Shown here: in pieces, positions 33,212 through 46,197 of the stretch
Layout of the letters: each line of letters starts with the position of its first letter
Numbering within the stretch: the first letter of the stretch is position 1
NCBI GenBank assembly: GCA_022575985.1
Contig: JAKSXM010000272.1
Span: 30,273,501-30,337,500, forward strand
From: Anagrus nilaparvatae
Taxonomy: Eukaryota > Arthropoda > Insecta > Hymenoptera > Mymaridae
Reading direction: 5' to 3'
Length of the DNA: 64,000 nucleotides
Notes under the pieces: generated by a model
Database searches by the model: none
Seen by the model: the letters and a program-made list of their open reading frames with translations, nothing else
What the model was told of the DNA's origin: nothing
Made by a program: the position numbers and the translations under genes

Positions 33212-34296
33212 AACCCAAAATTGTATAAGAGGTCACAATGAAAATTTTTTAAAAAATTTATTTACAAAATAAAATCCTGAAAAATTTAGTGAAAATTAAT
33301 TATAATATTAAAAAATTGGCTAGTAAAATATTTGGAAATGCGGAATTTATTAAATTAAAGAATTTTTTTTAATGAATATGTTAAAATAAAAGCATTTAAA
33401 AACTACTGCAGAATATATTTTCATGTTATTAGTTTCAAGTTTTACCTTTAAAGGGTGGAATTTTAAGGTCATATAAATGCAAAAGTCGATATTAAAACTG
33501 TCCATATTAAATATAATTATAGTTCTTTTTCATGCAAGAGAAAAAAATATAGCACCTTACAATTATAAATATGCATGTTAGCAAATCAATAAAATGTAAA
33601 TAATTAAGTATTTGAACATGTAATTATTTGGTAAAAATCTAAAAATCCCTTTAATATTATAAAAAATGAAATAACATTAACATTTTTTTCGACAAAGTAA
33701 TATTACTTAGTTTCAGTTATAGGAAATATTAAGTAAAATTTTTATTTTTTTGTAAACTTAGAAGATTTTCTTAACACTTTGAAAAAAGTAGGTATTTATT
33801 TTTGAATACTTTTTCAATATTATTTTGAGAAGTTCTGCTAAGATTATAATAAAATTTTTAAAAAATTCCTAAAAATAATTAAATTTTACAATCTTTTATT
33901 TAACAAGACTTAATTACAGCATTAATTGACTATTATCTAATTATTCACTGAATTTTAAAGACAAATACAATTATGTATGTACAATATACATAGAGGATCT
34001 GAGGTGTAATTTAAACATTAAAAAAAAAAAAAAAAAATAATCAATTTTAAATTGAGTGCATATTAAAAATTATATCTGAATTATTATAGTTAAAACAATT
34101 TTTATTTACATTTATATATTATTAATTAAAAGTAGACTTTTTACAATTTTACATGCTTTTTATAATTTTTTTAATTAATGTAACGTCAACGCCGCACATT
34201 CATTTAATTATATATTCAGGTTACTTTAGTTAATACTTAATAATTCTCTCCAAAAATTTTATCAAAAATAAAATGTGTCAGTTTGTTTTTTTTAAA
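33212..34296. other. Convergent intergenic region, no gene
   Basis: AT-rich sequence between the last receptor (+) and the methylenetetrahydrofolate dehydrogenase gene (-). A poly-A run of about 20 lies at 34019-34038. No coding signal. Confidence 0.5.
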
Positions 34297-35465
34297 TTAT
34301 ACATTTGATTGCACTGAGATTTTATTGATTTCTGTTTCATTAAGTTTTATTTCTTTGTTTAATTGAGCGGCATAAATTGTATTTTTCATAAGCATCGCGA
34401 CAGTCATTGGACCTACGCCTCCAGGAACTGGAGTAATGTGGCCCGCGATTTCTTTTACTCTATCAAAATCTACGTCTCCTACCAATCTTGATTTTCCGTT
34501 ATCGCTTTTAACTCTTGTTATTCCAACATCAATTACGCAAGCCCCCGGCTTTATCATATCTTTTGTTACCAATCCAGGGGAGCCAGCACATGATACAACT
34601 ATATCTGCAAGTCGCGTTGAATTTTCTAAATCAGCGCGCGGTGTATATCGATGGCAAATAGTTGTTGTCATATCAAGGCCTGGATTTTCAGCTAAAAGAA
34701 AAAATCTGAATTAAAAAAAAAATTTTATCAATTTTAAATTATAATTAAAAAAATTTTTAAATTACAATTTCCATCTGAATGCAGTAACAAAGCAATAGGT
34801 AATCCAACATGCTTTGACCTTCCTATAATAACAGCACTTTTTCCAAAAGTTGGAATTTGTGATCTAACGATTAATTCTCTAACTCCTAGAGCAGTAGCTG
34901 ATATGATACCTTTGTGGTTTAACGAAAGACTTCCAAGATTTTGTAAATGAAAACCATCTACATCTTTTGAAGGCAAGACTGCTTGACAAATTTCTTTTTC
35001 ACTAATTCCTTTGGGTACAGGTAACTGCACTAAAATTCCATCGACACTAGGATCAATATTTAAGTTTTCAATGCATTTGAGTAATTCATTTTGAGTTATG
35101 TCATCATTAAATAAAATAGTTTCACTTTCAATGCCAACAGATTTTGCAGCTTTTATTTTTCTTCCTACATATGCTTTACTAGCTGGATTATCACCAACTA
35201 AAATCGCTATTAATTTAGGTCTTTTATCTCCAGAAGAGACTAAATTATCTACTTGTATTTTAACTTCGCCTAGAACTTGATTTGCTATTTTATTACCATC
35301 TATGAGTGTTGCTTCTAATCTAAAAAAGGTGAATAAAAAGTTCAAATAACCAAATCTTTAAAATCATTTTATTTCCATATGGTTTACTTACAAAGCTTTT
35401 GAGGAATGAAATTTTCTAACGGCATTTTGTCTTATTGAAGATTTAAAAATTTTGTACACTAACAT
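34297..35465 (-). CDS. Nmdmc: NAD-dependent methylenetetrahydrofolate dehydrogenase/cyclohydrolase, mitochondrial
   Basis: Bifunctional enzyme of mitochondrial one-carbon metabolism: oxidises 5,10-methylene-THF and hydrolyses methenyl-THF to 10-formyl-THF. Exons on the minus strand: 35465-35392, 35319-34766 and 34691-34297, giving 340 residues. The first about 24 residues ([20 protein letters not shown]) are basic and lack acidic residues, as expected of a mitochondrial presequence. The catalytic pair appears as Y75/K79 (YVGRK), the substrate loop as [13 protein letters not shown] (about 117-129), and the C-terminal signature as PGGVGPMT (299-306). Length fits MTHFD2-type enzymes, and there is no formyl-THF synthetase domain. 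The neighbouring gene GBF1 is transcribed in the same direction about 1.2 kb upstream. Confidence 0.93.
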
Positions 35466-36628
35466 ATTTTAAATTTGAAGTTGCCACTACAAAATCATAA
35501 GAGTACAATATAAAAGATTTTATCAACTAAATCATAACATATAAAAATATAAAATAAAATAAAACATTGAAAAATATAATATATATATCCACTTTCATAT
35601 TTTTCAAGGTAGTAATAATTTTTAAAACTTATATTATTTAAGATTTCTAATTCATAAAAACTTCTTAAAAAAATTTCTTATTTTAATGCATAAATGAAAT
35701 TGTAAATAAATTTTAAAAATACCTTTTAATTAAATAAATAATTAATTTTTTAAAAATACACTATATTATTAATTGATATAAATGTGTTGTCAAGATTCGA
35801 TTTTATTAAATTTTACTGATACTAATATTTCTAATATTATAAAGAGAGCGTAAGTAATCTCTTATCACATTTTTTTTTATTATCATCTTTTAAATTAATT
35901 ATAGGCTTTTATTTTGATACAAAAAAAATAAATTGTCAAGTCAATGTTTATTTTGCTTTTTAAAACTAAAACCACCAGATGTCGATGAATAACGTCGTCT
36001 GCTAGTATTTAGAATTTAAATAGGTTATTTTTTAATTAAAAAATGCAATATAATTTAACATAATTTGTATAATTTATTGTATGGAATAAAATATTTGTAA
36101 AACAAAAACTTTAATATAAAATTATACAGTGTTTGACACAATACTTTAATAAGATTATTTTACATAAATTAAAAAAAAATATAATTAAATAAAAAAAGTT
36201 TTATTTTTATTAAAAATAATATTAATTTATGTGTTACACATACATCATTACTCCTAATCAAATAGCCTACATATACATTTTTTTGCAGAAAAATTTTATT
36301 GCAAAGCTTCTGATGAGGAAGTAACAATTTCAGCATTTACACATGGATAGTATGTCCCGGTTCCAATAATATTAAAGTGAAAGAAACAATATATTTTTTT
36401 TTGCCATCTTTTCACTTTAAATTTTGGCTAACTATGATTAAACTTATTTAACTTATAAATTTAATCATGTGGCTAACGGACAAGTAGTAAAACCTTATAG
36501 GCAAATTGTCTAAAATTGTTAATATTTTTTTTTCTACTTTTTAAAACTTTATCATACACCATATATGAACATTTTCTCAAAATAAAAATTATTTATATAT
36601 AATTTACAATACTTAATATATACAATAG
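35466..36628. other. Intergenic region and GBF1 3' flank
   Basis: Very AT-rich. It should contain the upstream region of the methylenetetrahydrofolate dehydrogenase gene and the 3' UTR of GBF1. No open frame or repeat of note was seen. Confidence 0.5.
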
Positions 36629-39600
36629 TCAAGGACTCGTTACAACAAATAAATTATCTGATCCAGGATCTTCGCTAAAATATGCTGCAGAATTGAATAT
36701 TGCTGTGTCATTTGATAATTCCTAAAATTTTTTATTATTTAGTCAAATAACAATTATATTTTATAATTATTTATTTGAATTAAGCTAACCTTAGAATCAT
36801 TTGAACAGTGCGTAGGTACAACTGTTGGTTCTAAATACTGAGACTCTTTTGAAGGTGATAACTGTGAATTTTGACAATGCTTTGGAGAATGTAAATCACT
36901 TATTGGTTTTGATTGTTGAAATTCGTTTGGATAAGAAGTTGCATATTTATTTAAATTCTGAAACGAATTATTACTTGTTATTTGTTGATGGATTTCGTTA
37001 TTTATATCATTTGTCATTTGAATAGCAGTTTGATAATTAATAATAATTTGCTGGCTGGATGTTTGAACAGCAGCAGGGGCTGAAGCAGAAGATATTTGTT
37101 GATTGACAAGGGCATTGGTTTTTGTTTCTTTAGCATCTACTGGTATGGGTGAAATTACTCTCACAGGCGTAAAATTATTTTCGTCTATTTCTATGGTCTG
37201 CTTATTTTCATTATATAGTTCATGGTTATCAACGGGTGGAGATTGTTTTGGTAATGATTTTTGCTCTTCAGGCTTTAGTGGTATTGGCTTTGGAAAACTT
37301 AAATTTTGTTGACCTACTAAATTAATTACAGAGCACTGCTGGGAAGCTTGATTCTGTGATGGTAATTCTGCAGGTGGATCTGGGAATAAATCTGATTTTA
37401 AATTTGGTAAAAATTTATGAATTTCTCTCCATGTAGGAGTCCAGAGATATGATTCTGGTCTTAAGACATTAGCTGATGACATAACTAGTAACATGTTTTT
37501 TAAAGATTCTGGTATTGCTTCAAATAATAATTCACTGTTATCAGCATGCATGTAATCTCTTAATAAATCCAAGACCGTGAGCCATAATGGAAGGAAACTA
37601 GGTAATGTGAGAAGTTGATTTAAATGATGTAGAAAAACCTTTGATAGCAACATTGCTACTCGAACTCTTGTTTCTTCAACGCCCAATGGATCATTAATTG
37701 ATATAGGTCCTAAAAGTTGTGTAAGTAGAGGAAACAAAACTTGTTCTAAACATTGAGACCATTCAACTGCAGAAAGTTGGCTCAGGTCATGTGCAAGTAA
37801 CGTACTCTGAAGATATGCTATTGCAACTGTCCTTACTGCTCTTCTTGAATCACAACATAGTCTAGCGATACCTTGAAGAAGAGGCCTCCAGGCCTGAGGC
37901 CAAAGAGAAGAAATTATGCATTTTGTTTGTTCTTCTCCTTCTTCAGCCCACCACTTAAAGACTTGAGCCGTTTTAGTGTGTAGGGTGTGCATTAGTTCCA
38001 ATAACTGAACAGGACTTTGTTGATAATTTGCAGGTTCTTCTGCAGAAACATGTGTCCGACTTTTTTTATCGGTAGAACAAAAACATGCTTCAGCAAATGT
38101 TCTCACACAATTGATGCACAATTCAAAATTAAATGGGGTTACATGAGCAACATCTCTTACTAAAAACGTTAAGCTTTCACAACACTTGACAAAAGATATT
38201 GGATCGTGGGGTAAAAAGTCACGATTCAAAATTATAGTATCAGCTGCCACTGGAAGTTTAGCTTCGGTGCCAGTCGGAGATACCAACACCCATTCGCGAA
38301 TTGGACTTGTTGGCCTTGGATCCAAAACTAATTCCTATAAAATAAAATAACTGTAACTCAATAGTTCATTAAACTTACAAATAATTCTTTTACTTATTTT
38401 TAAACCTTACATTAGATTTATTTAATAGAGATACATCTGAATTATTACAATATTGCTTTGGTTGCAAAGCTCCTGCTCCAGAACTTTCTAATAAATTAAA
38501 TATAATTTTCCAATCTTCAGTTGTATGAATATTAGCAGCTCCAATTTTTAATAACTGGAAAAGTCCATATGCTATTTGCCTTGATAAAGGAGGTGTACAA
38601 GTTGAAGGTAAGGATGTGAGTGGTATTAAAGGTGTAAGAAGTTTATCAGCAAAATCTTCTCCTCTTAGTAATCTAATTGCTAATCTAAGCATCCCTACTG
38701 ATACTCTTTCTAATAAAAATGGATGATTTTCTCGCGCTGCAGTTGTTACTAATGCATCCAAATGAGGTTGTATGATTGGCCATACGGAAGCAACTCGATC
38801 TCGATTTTGGATTGTCACGTCTAATAAAATTTCTAATAGAAAAACTGAAATGCTTTCATCTTGTGGATTTACTGAAACTAGTGACTGAATTAATGGTTCC
38901 AGTGAGTCCAACTGTAATTTAATTTTATAATTTTTTAATTAAATTTATAATATTTAAAAATTTGTTAAAAAATTTATAAATAAATTTACCTGTAAAAATT
39001 TACTTTCCTCGATGATTTGCTTGATGTTGCAATTTTCAATACATTCTGTAGCTCGCTTTTTCATCAATTCCTCATCAGGATGAGATGCACGAGATGTATC
39101 CAAGGCTATATATGAATATAGACTAGATAATATACCTTGTTCAACAGGCGGAGGTTTTGGTATTGCAGATTCTCTAATTAAAGAAATTTTTCCTGAAGAT
39201 TCCAAAAAATCTTCGCCTTCAGTCATATTCTTTGGTAATAATTTTGCTTTAAATAACATTTGAAGACTGTCAATAACATTTTTCCAAGAAGCTCTTAATG
39301 CATTCCCATGTTCATGAGTAATTTTAAAAAGAGTTCTAGTTGCTAATTGGCTTCTTCCACTGCTACCTAATTGTAAAACCACTTGTTCTGGTTCTCCTGC
39401 TAATAAACCAGTATATTTACATAAACTAACTATTAATGTATCCAAGTCACTTGTCATACTGTAGTGTGCACTTATTGCAGCACAACTAAGAAATGCTTGG
39501 GCTATTTTCCTTTGTAATGGTCTATCTGGAGCTTTATTGTATGCTCTACATAAAGCACTAATAATTGGGGCCCAAGCATGCTCAGCTAAGTCCTTATCTA

Positions 39601-42600
39601 TGAATTCACCTGAGTTACCAACCTTAATATACTCACTTTGAGACCCATTTCCTCTGCTCAAAAGACATTTCCATAAATAATTTTCCTTGACTAAGCCAGT
39701 TTGTTCTGCTGGCATAACTATTTCTTCATTCCTGAAAATTTTTAATAATAATTAGTAATTCTTTAAAAACTTGATCAAATAAATGTGATGATTAAAGTAA
39801 CAAACTTTATGGCTTCATATATTTCATCTACCATATCTTGATCAAATTCAACACCAATATTTTTTAACATCTTTTTAAATGCTTCATTGGTCATTGGTAT
39901 ATTTTGCTTTTTGACATTGTGATTATGTTGGTCGACATTAAGCATAATTATAGCATAAGCTAGCTGAAAAGCAGCATCAACTAAGGGAAATGGCTTACCA
40001 TTGCTCTCCTAAAAATTTTTAATAAAGTAAAAATTTGCCATCTGCAAATAAACATAAATAAATTTACTTACATGCCAATGATCTGCAAATTTTTCAAGGA
40101 GTAAAAAAATTAAGGGAGCTTCTCCAGGTAAGCGGAATGATTCTAAGTACTGACGAAGAGCTTCATCAATTCTTGTATTATTAAAATTAAAACTATGCAC
40201 AAAACAATCTAAAACATTTGTATTCTCTTTTTTGCTAAGATATTCTCCAATAGCTTTTTTATCTAAGGTTGGATTCTCACGAAGAAATTTCGCTATTTCT
40301 TCTGGATCAGGATTTCCTTGAGCTCCTCCCAAAAGATTATTTTCAGATAATTTAGCAATACCTGCTCTTGGACTCTCATTAAACTTTTCTGCTCCAATTG
40401 CAAGCAACTAAAAGAAGAGTTTTAAAAATAACAATCTAGAAACTAATTTAAAATAAAAATTTGTTTACCCTTTTTTTGGATTTTGTTTCCAATAGCTGCT
40501 GACGGGTAGGAGGATTGGGTGTTGCAGAATATCTGGAAGATCTTAATAAATGTGTGCAATTATTGCATCTAGCTTCTAAACCTTCAACTAGAGTGAAAAT
40601 GGCATCCAAAGAAATGTGTTGCATGCTATACAAAGTTCCATTAACAGCTAAAGTATTCTAAAAAAAAGTTAAAAATTTAGATGATATGAAAAAAAAAAAA
40701 GTTGTATTTTCATTTACTTTTGAAAACATTTTCATTAAATCTTCATATAAATTTATAGAATATAACCCGCAATCATAATTTAAAAACAATTCTGCTGGTA
40801 ATCCTGGTATTCTCCATAAACGAACTATTGCTTCTGCAAATACAAATAAAGTTATAAAAATTAAGTTAAATTTTAAAGTTCATTTTCAATATTTACCTAA
40901 AGCAAGCTCTCGCTGCTCATAAGATATTCTATTTGAATCAAAATTAACTATATCCATTAATTTAACAATAAACTGTTCCAGTTGAAATTTTAAGTGTTCT
41001 CTTTGTGATTCAAAAAGTAAAAACGATACTTGTAAATTAGCAGCTAGAATCGATAGCCGTTCAGTTCCCAGCAACTAAATTAAACATCAATAATATAAGC
41101 AAAAACATTTTTGACAAAGTAATAATAAAAAAGATTATCAAATTTTACCAAAATTATGTTTCTACACAAATCATCTTTTATTAAGCCCAATAAAGATGGG
41201 AAATTAGAAAGAGAATCAGCTGAAACTTCTAACGTAACTTGCAAAAGATTTAATCCTAAATGAATCATGATTTCTGTGTTTTGTTTATCAATAGGACTAC
41301 AAAGTGAGACTAAAAATCTAAAAAGTTCTCTGATACACAGTGAACCATAAGGAGTATGCTGTGCATTGAGTTTACTATCTGCATCATCATATTCATTGAC
41401 AGCTTCTTCAGTTGATTTAATTTTTAATTGTTTTTCATTATTACTATCATCTATCGATAAGTCTTCTACGCTACCAACAGGAGACTGTATAAAACTGGCA
41501 TTCTGTTCATCTGTGTTAACTTCATCCACTAGAAATTAATTGGTTTATTGAATATGTTACAAATAATACTTGATTGAAAATAAATATTTTATGTACTTAG
41601 TTACCTTTATTTTTTGGTAAGATTTTATCATCGGACAAAGATTTTAACTGATTTTCCAATGTAACTTTACCCGATGATTTATCTTCAACCTCTTTGACAT
41701 AAATTTTAATATTACATTCATTTATTGAACTTTCATTTGTATTAACAACGCTTGTTTCTTTTTCATTACATTCTGTTATCAAACTAGCAGCTTCTTTAGT
41801 TTCTGTTTTTTCTATTTTTAAGACTTTATCATCTTCTACTTTTTCTGGGGTAATTTGATTTAGGGAACCTTGCATGTCAACTATATTCCCTGCAGGTGTG
41901 ATTGGCGTAGTTGCTAAATGTTCAACTTTCATTTTTTCAACAGGACTCATTAATTGTGATTCTGTTTTATCCACATCGAGATTAATTTTTCCTTTTGGCT
42001 TGGGCAAATTTTTAACTTTTTTTGGTTTTGATTTTGTATTCTCTATACTATCTGTCCTCATTTTCTAAAATGTAAAATATTTTATTAAAAACAACAATAA
42101 ACAATACCTAAGTTTATAAACAAAAAGTATTTACTTTCATATTTAAAAGTCCTTTAGTATCATCAGCAAACTGAGGTAATCGAATAAAAAGATATTGCAC
42201 CATGTCTTTTAAGCAATTTTCTGCAGTCTTTCTTAAAATTTCTTTTGAATTGAATAAATATTTTAAAAATTTTAATTAGTACCAAAAATGTTTTTTTAGA
42301 TACAATTTTAAAATAAAATAATTTTATTTACCAGTTAGCCGAGTTTCAAAACATATCCTAAAACAACTTAGCATAATCTCACAAATACTTTCATTGGAAA
42401 GATAATCTCCTGGTGGAGATAATACTAAAGTTCTTAAAACTTCCAAAATTTTCATTAACACAACTCCATCTGCTGAAGCATCTGTACCAACAAATCTTGC
42501 ATGTGTAACTGCATCTGCGATTGCTTCTACACATTGTGTAGTATCGGAATTTTCAGAATCTAAAAGTTAAATTTTATACTTTTAAATTCAAGGTTTATAT

Positions 42601-43134
42601 ATGAAAAAAATTTTATTCTAACCGATTAAACCATATGATATAAATTTTTTAACAGATAGTAAAGCAAGTCTTGTTACTATTCCTGTAGTTTCTTCTGATT
42701 TTATTATTTCTAAAAATGGAGATAACATATCTTCTGGATCAATTGAAGACAAATGTTTTGCTTTATTTAGGGCTTGCTTTAAATTTGATAAACCTTTCAT
42801 TAATCTGTCTTGGTCTTCATCCTTAAAAAAAATTTGTTTAATTTTGATTTTTTTTTATAAATATTAAAACTTGCTGGTTAAGATATTTTGCATGAAAAAA
42901 GATAAAATACTTTAAAAAGAAATCTTTTTTCTTTAGTATCTTTCAACATACGTGATTTTCTTTTTCGATTACTTTTAAATGTAATCATATGGTATTATTT
43001 TAAATTTTACTAACCTGGTGAGAATGGGAAGACCAACGTACTCCTCTACGCATAGCTGTCATTAATATCATGACCTCACCTTCAACGGCATGAATACCGC
43101 CTTCTGGTAAGTTTGGTTTTATTATTTTAGCCAT
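36629..43134 (-). CDS. garz: Arf guanine-nucleotide exchange factor GBF1 (gartenzwerg), 15 exons
   Basis: Large Sec7-domain exchange factor that activates Arf1 at the cis-Golgi for COPI recruitment. Exons (minus): 43134-43015, 42821-42623, 42559-42332, 42241-42135, 42064-41605, 41528-41149, 41074-40897, 40833-40718, 40657-40469, 40407-40072, 40008-39806, 39731-38990, 38911-38411, 38334-36790 and 36721-36629, one frame of 1798 residues, in line with the family (about 1850-2000). The N-terminal DCB region contains [10 protein letters not shown]; the HUS region follows. The Sec7 domain spans roughly residues 670-860, with the glutamate finger in FRLPGEAP (Glu about 755) and [16 protein letters not shown]. 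The C-terminal HDS regions lead into a Gln/Ser/Pro-rich tail ending in VVTSP. Exon 5 encodes a charged, low-complexity linker. Head-to-head with roadblock. Confidence 0.95.
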
Positions 43135-43820
43135 TTTTTAAATAATTTATTAAATAAACATTGCCTATAAACTCAAAACTTCCAAATAAATATTTCACTA
43201 TCTGCACATTTTTTTTTTACGAATCTTAACACTTACTAAAAAACATATTATTAACTATACTTATCAAAACATAAATAAAAATAAAAAATTGTTTATAAAA
43301 AAATTTTCACAAATTGAAGACCACCAGAGATTAGAAGCTCCCTGGTACCACGTATACCCAAAAGTACCCATATCTCCACACTCCTAAATCATTCATCTGA
43401 ACTTGGCTGCGATTAAAACTTGGAGCAGCGATCAGCTGATCGAGTGACGAGTATATAATCGATTCGAAATAGCGGTGCTCTTCTGCTACATATTGAATTT
43501 TCAACTTTTGTAATAATTTTTCCTAAATTTAAAAGTTTATTAAAATTGGTAAAATTTAAAAAATTTTATACATTATTGGATTAAACTTAAAATATATTAA
43601 AAATTATTCATTAAGAACAAAAAATATAAAAAGAGAATATTACTGGCTTATTGGTTTGAAGTTAGTTTAAATTCAGCCAAAATATTACTTTGTTGACATG
43701 TTGTGAATTTTGAGGCATGGGAGATAGATAACTTGAAAAAGGATTTCTCAGTTTCACCAATTATTAATTATATTATTCTTCTTTAAACTTTAAACAATTA
43801 AATTAATTTATTATTAAACA
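43135..43820. promoter_or_regulatory. Shared 5' region of GBF1 (-) and roadblock (+)
   Basis: A 686-bp interval separates the two start codons, so both promoters must lie here, or one bidirectional promoter. The core 43321-43470 is more GC-rich than its flanks and contains palindromic CAGCGATCAGCTGATCGAGT near 43425. No TATA box can be assigned with confidence. Confidence 0.5.
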
Positions 43821-44114
43821 ATGTCTCAAGAAGTAGAAGAAACAATGAAACGTATTCAATCTCATAAAGGAGTCGTTGGGACATTAGTTGTTAATTCAGA
43901 AGGAATTCCAATAAAATCTACAATGGATAATACAACTACTGTACAATATGCTGGATTAATCAGTCAGTTATCAGATAAAGCTCGATCTGTTATTAGAGAT
44001 TTGGATCCTACAAATGATTTAACATTTCTTCGGATAAGAAGTAAGAAACATGAAATTATGGTGGCTCCAGATAAAGAATTTATTTTAATAGTCGTTCAAA
44101 ATCCTGTTGATTAG
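43821..44114 (+). CDS. robl: Dynein light chain roadblock-type (LC7), single exon
   Basis: A 97-residue protein with the full roadblock/LC7 fold, matching the usual 96-97 residues of DYNLRB1. It binds the dynein intermediate chain and forms a dimer in the cytoplasmic dynein motor. Recognisable segments are [33 protein letters not shown], the [20 protein letters not shown] stretch, and [20 protein letters not shown]. No intron interrupts the coding sequence. Start codon context ACAATG is good for an insect. Possible polyadenylation signals (AATAAA) occur near 44446 and 44519. Confidence 0.96.
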   Translation: MSQEVEETMKRIQSHKGVVGTLVVNSEGIPIKSTMDNTTTVQYAGLISQLSDKARSVIRDLDPTNDLTFLRIRSKKHEIMVAPDKEFILIVVQNPVD

Positions 44115-44808
44115 ATGAATCAGTTACTATTTATAAGATTCTTTCATGTGTTAACTGAAACTAAAAAATTCTAAGTACTTCTATTTTGGATTTCAATTAC
44201 AAATTGCTATTTAATTTATTTAAATTTAATTTTTTCAAAATGCAAGTAAACACCAGACGTAAAAGTAATATTAATTTATTTTAATGGAATATAATTTTTT
44301 TATATAATTATTTTCAATGTACACTTAGTTATTAGTGATATTAATTAATTTTTTACTCATCAATTTTTGATACATATAGATTAATAATATTTTAATTTAC
44401 TATTATCATAAATTTAAGCTCTTTGAATTACTTACTTAAAATGTAATAAAAAGTTAAAATGTTTCTTTGCAAAAATATATTTAGCAAATTTAAAGTGTTG
44501 TATAAGAATTTTGTACCAAAAATAAAAATTTATATACTAATAACTTAATTTTATTGTGTTTTAATATAATATAATATAATATAATAATATAATATAATCT
44601 ATAGCTTTAACAGATTTTTGAATCCCTTTTTGTAGTTTCAAACACAAAAACCTAAGTATCTTAAACTACTATTTGATTTTTTTTGGTTTTTAAATAAATA
44701 AAATGATCAGTCAAGTTTTTAAATAGAAATTAATTTATTAAAACAAAAATTATTTTTACAAAGATATATAATCTATAGATTCAATCCAAAGGAAACAAAA
44801 TTATTGTT
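44115..44808. other. Convergent intergenic region with an ATAAT microsatellite
   Basis: Contains the 3' ends of roadblock and mL45. A TATAA-type pentanucleotide microsatellite (repeats of ATAAT) lies at about 44563-44600. Confidence 0.7.
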
Positions 44809-45804
44809 TTACACAGTTGCTGGGACATTCTCTTTAAGTTCAGTTCCTGGTTTTAATGATGCATTTACTTCTGATTTTGACAGATCATCTTTTTTTGGTT
44901 TGACTGTTGCAGGATCTTCTGGCTTTTGAATATGGTAAGTTCTATTGACACATGCTGTTTCAGGTAACCAAGTTGGTAAAATTTTACCATGTAAACGCCA
45001 TTTTCCATATGAATTTGTTAAATGTTTTTCAAAAATAACATATTCAAGAACATCTTTTGCCAAAATTTCAGATCCACTCATCAATCTACCAAATCGATCA
45101 TAAACAGCTAAAATTTGTGAAGTATGAAAGCGAACAGTAACTTGAGCAAAATAATTTGTTTCGGACAAAACATGTGTTACTCTAGCATGTACAATTCTTG
45201 CAGGATCTATAGATTTTACATATTTCCATACAATTTGTTTATATTCTGTATTAAAAAGCATTTCTGTATATGCTTTTTCAGTAACATAAGTTGATAAAAC
45301 ATCGCTATGCTCTTTATTAGCTAATGCTTCATGAGCTTTAATATAAATATCTAGTGCTTGAATTGGAAATTCTCCTACATTAAAGTCTTCTTCATAATTT
45401 CTAATCTTTTTTACAGCTTGATAGGATTTGCCTTTCTTTACTAAAAACTCTACATTTTGTTTTGTTCCAGCTGGTGTAACCGCAGAAAATTTACCATCTC
45501 CTTCTGGTGGAACATAAGACTCAAAAACACTACCAGTACTGCCAATGTATATAGGTTTTTCTATCCATGGAGCCTGAGGATATAAACCTCTTTCTTTCAT
45601 TTTTCTTCTGCGAGTTTCTTCTGACATTTCGGAAAATTCTTTATGTGCTTCTTCAAACCTAGATAAATCTACTTTAATAACTTTTTTAGCTCTTAATTTT
45701 CTCCATTTTGGTAACCAATGTTTATGATGTCCCCATCTCACACTTTGTTTATTTATTTGTAAATTACTTATCCGAGTAACAAGTTGCGAAAATGCAATAT
45801 TCAT
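44809..45804 (-). CDS. mRpL45: Mitochondrial large ribosomal subunit protein mL45
   Basis: Single-exon gene of 331 residues. The N-terminal RWGHHKHWLPKWRKLRAKKV is a basic mitochondrial-type segment, and the middle to C-terminal half is the Tim44-like domain of mL45 (ALDIYIKAHEALANKEH, TEKAYTEM, AQVTVRFHTSQILAVYDRFG, VIFEKHL, GKWRLHGKILPTW). mL45 sits near the polypeptide exit tunnel of the mitoribosome and helps anchor it to the inner membrane. Length agrees with the family (about 300-360). The last 50 residues are Lys/Glu-rich and variable. Head-to-head with Rab3GAP1, 393 bp apart. Confidence 0.95.
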   Translation of the reverse strand: MNIAFSQLVTRISNLQINKQSVRWGHHKHWLPKWRKLRAKKVIKVDLSRFEEAHKEFSEMSEETRRRKMKERGLYPQAPWIEKPIYIGSTGSVFESYVPPEGDGKFSAVTPAGTKQNVEFLVKKGKSYQAVKKIRNYEEDFNVGEFPIQALDIYIKAHEALANKEHSDVLSTYVTEKAYTEMLFNTEYKQIVWKYVKSIDPARIVHARVTHVLSETNYFAQVTVRFHTSQILAVYDRFGRLMSGSEILAKDVLEYVIFEKHLTNSYGKWRLHGKILPTWLPETACVNRTYHIQKPEDPATVKPKKDDLSKSEVNASLKPGTELKENVPATV

Positions 45805-46197
45805 TTTAAAAATTTTATATTTTTAAAAATTAAAAATGCTTTAAATTAATTTTGTTATTACAGTTATTTATTTAAAAAAGTAACCAAATTATTTTTATAA
45901 ATCAATCATGTTTCCATGTTTGTGTTTTATAGGTTAGTGCGATTGCGTATTTGAAATTTCGTTCGACCATCCATCAAATCAGCTGTTCGTTCAACAATGT
46001 AAGATCTAAAATGTTTACTTTTTGGTAATAGTATGTTATGTTTTTGTGCGATCTACTCCAAAATGTGTTTTTTTTGTATTTTTTTAAATTTTCACATGAA
46101 TATTTGAAAAAGTGCTGTTTATATTAATTCAAAAGTAGTTCTTTGATTATAAAAAAAATTTTATTCTTAAATTAAATAACATAAATGAATCTTTAAA
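45805..46197. promoter_or_regulatory. Shared 5' region of mRpL45 (-) and Rab3GAP1 (+)
   Basis: A 393-bp interval between divergent start codons. A short, less AT-rich core near 45940-46000 contains ATCAAATCAGCTG. Both genes are housekeeping, so a bidirectional promoter is the simplest reading. Confidence 0.5.
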
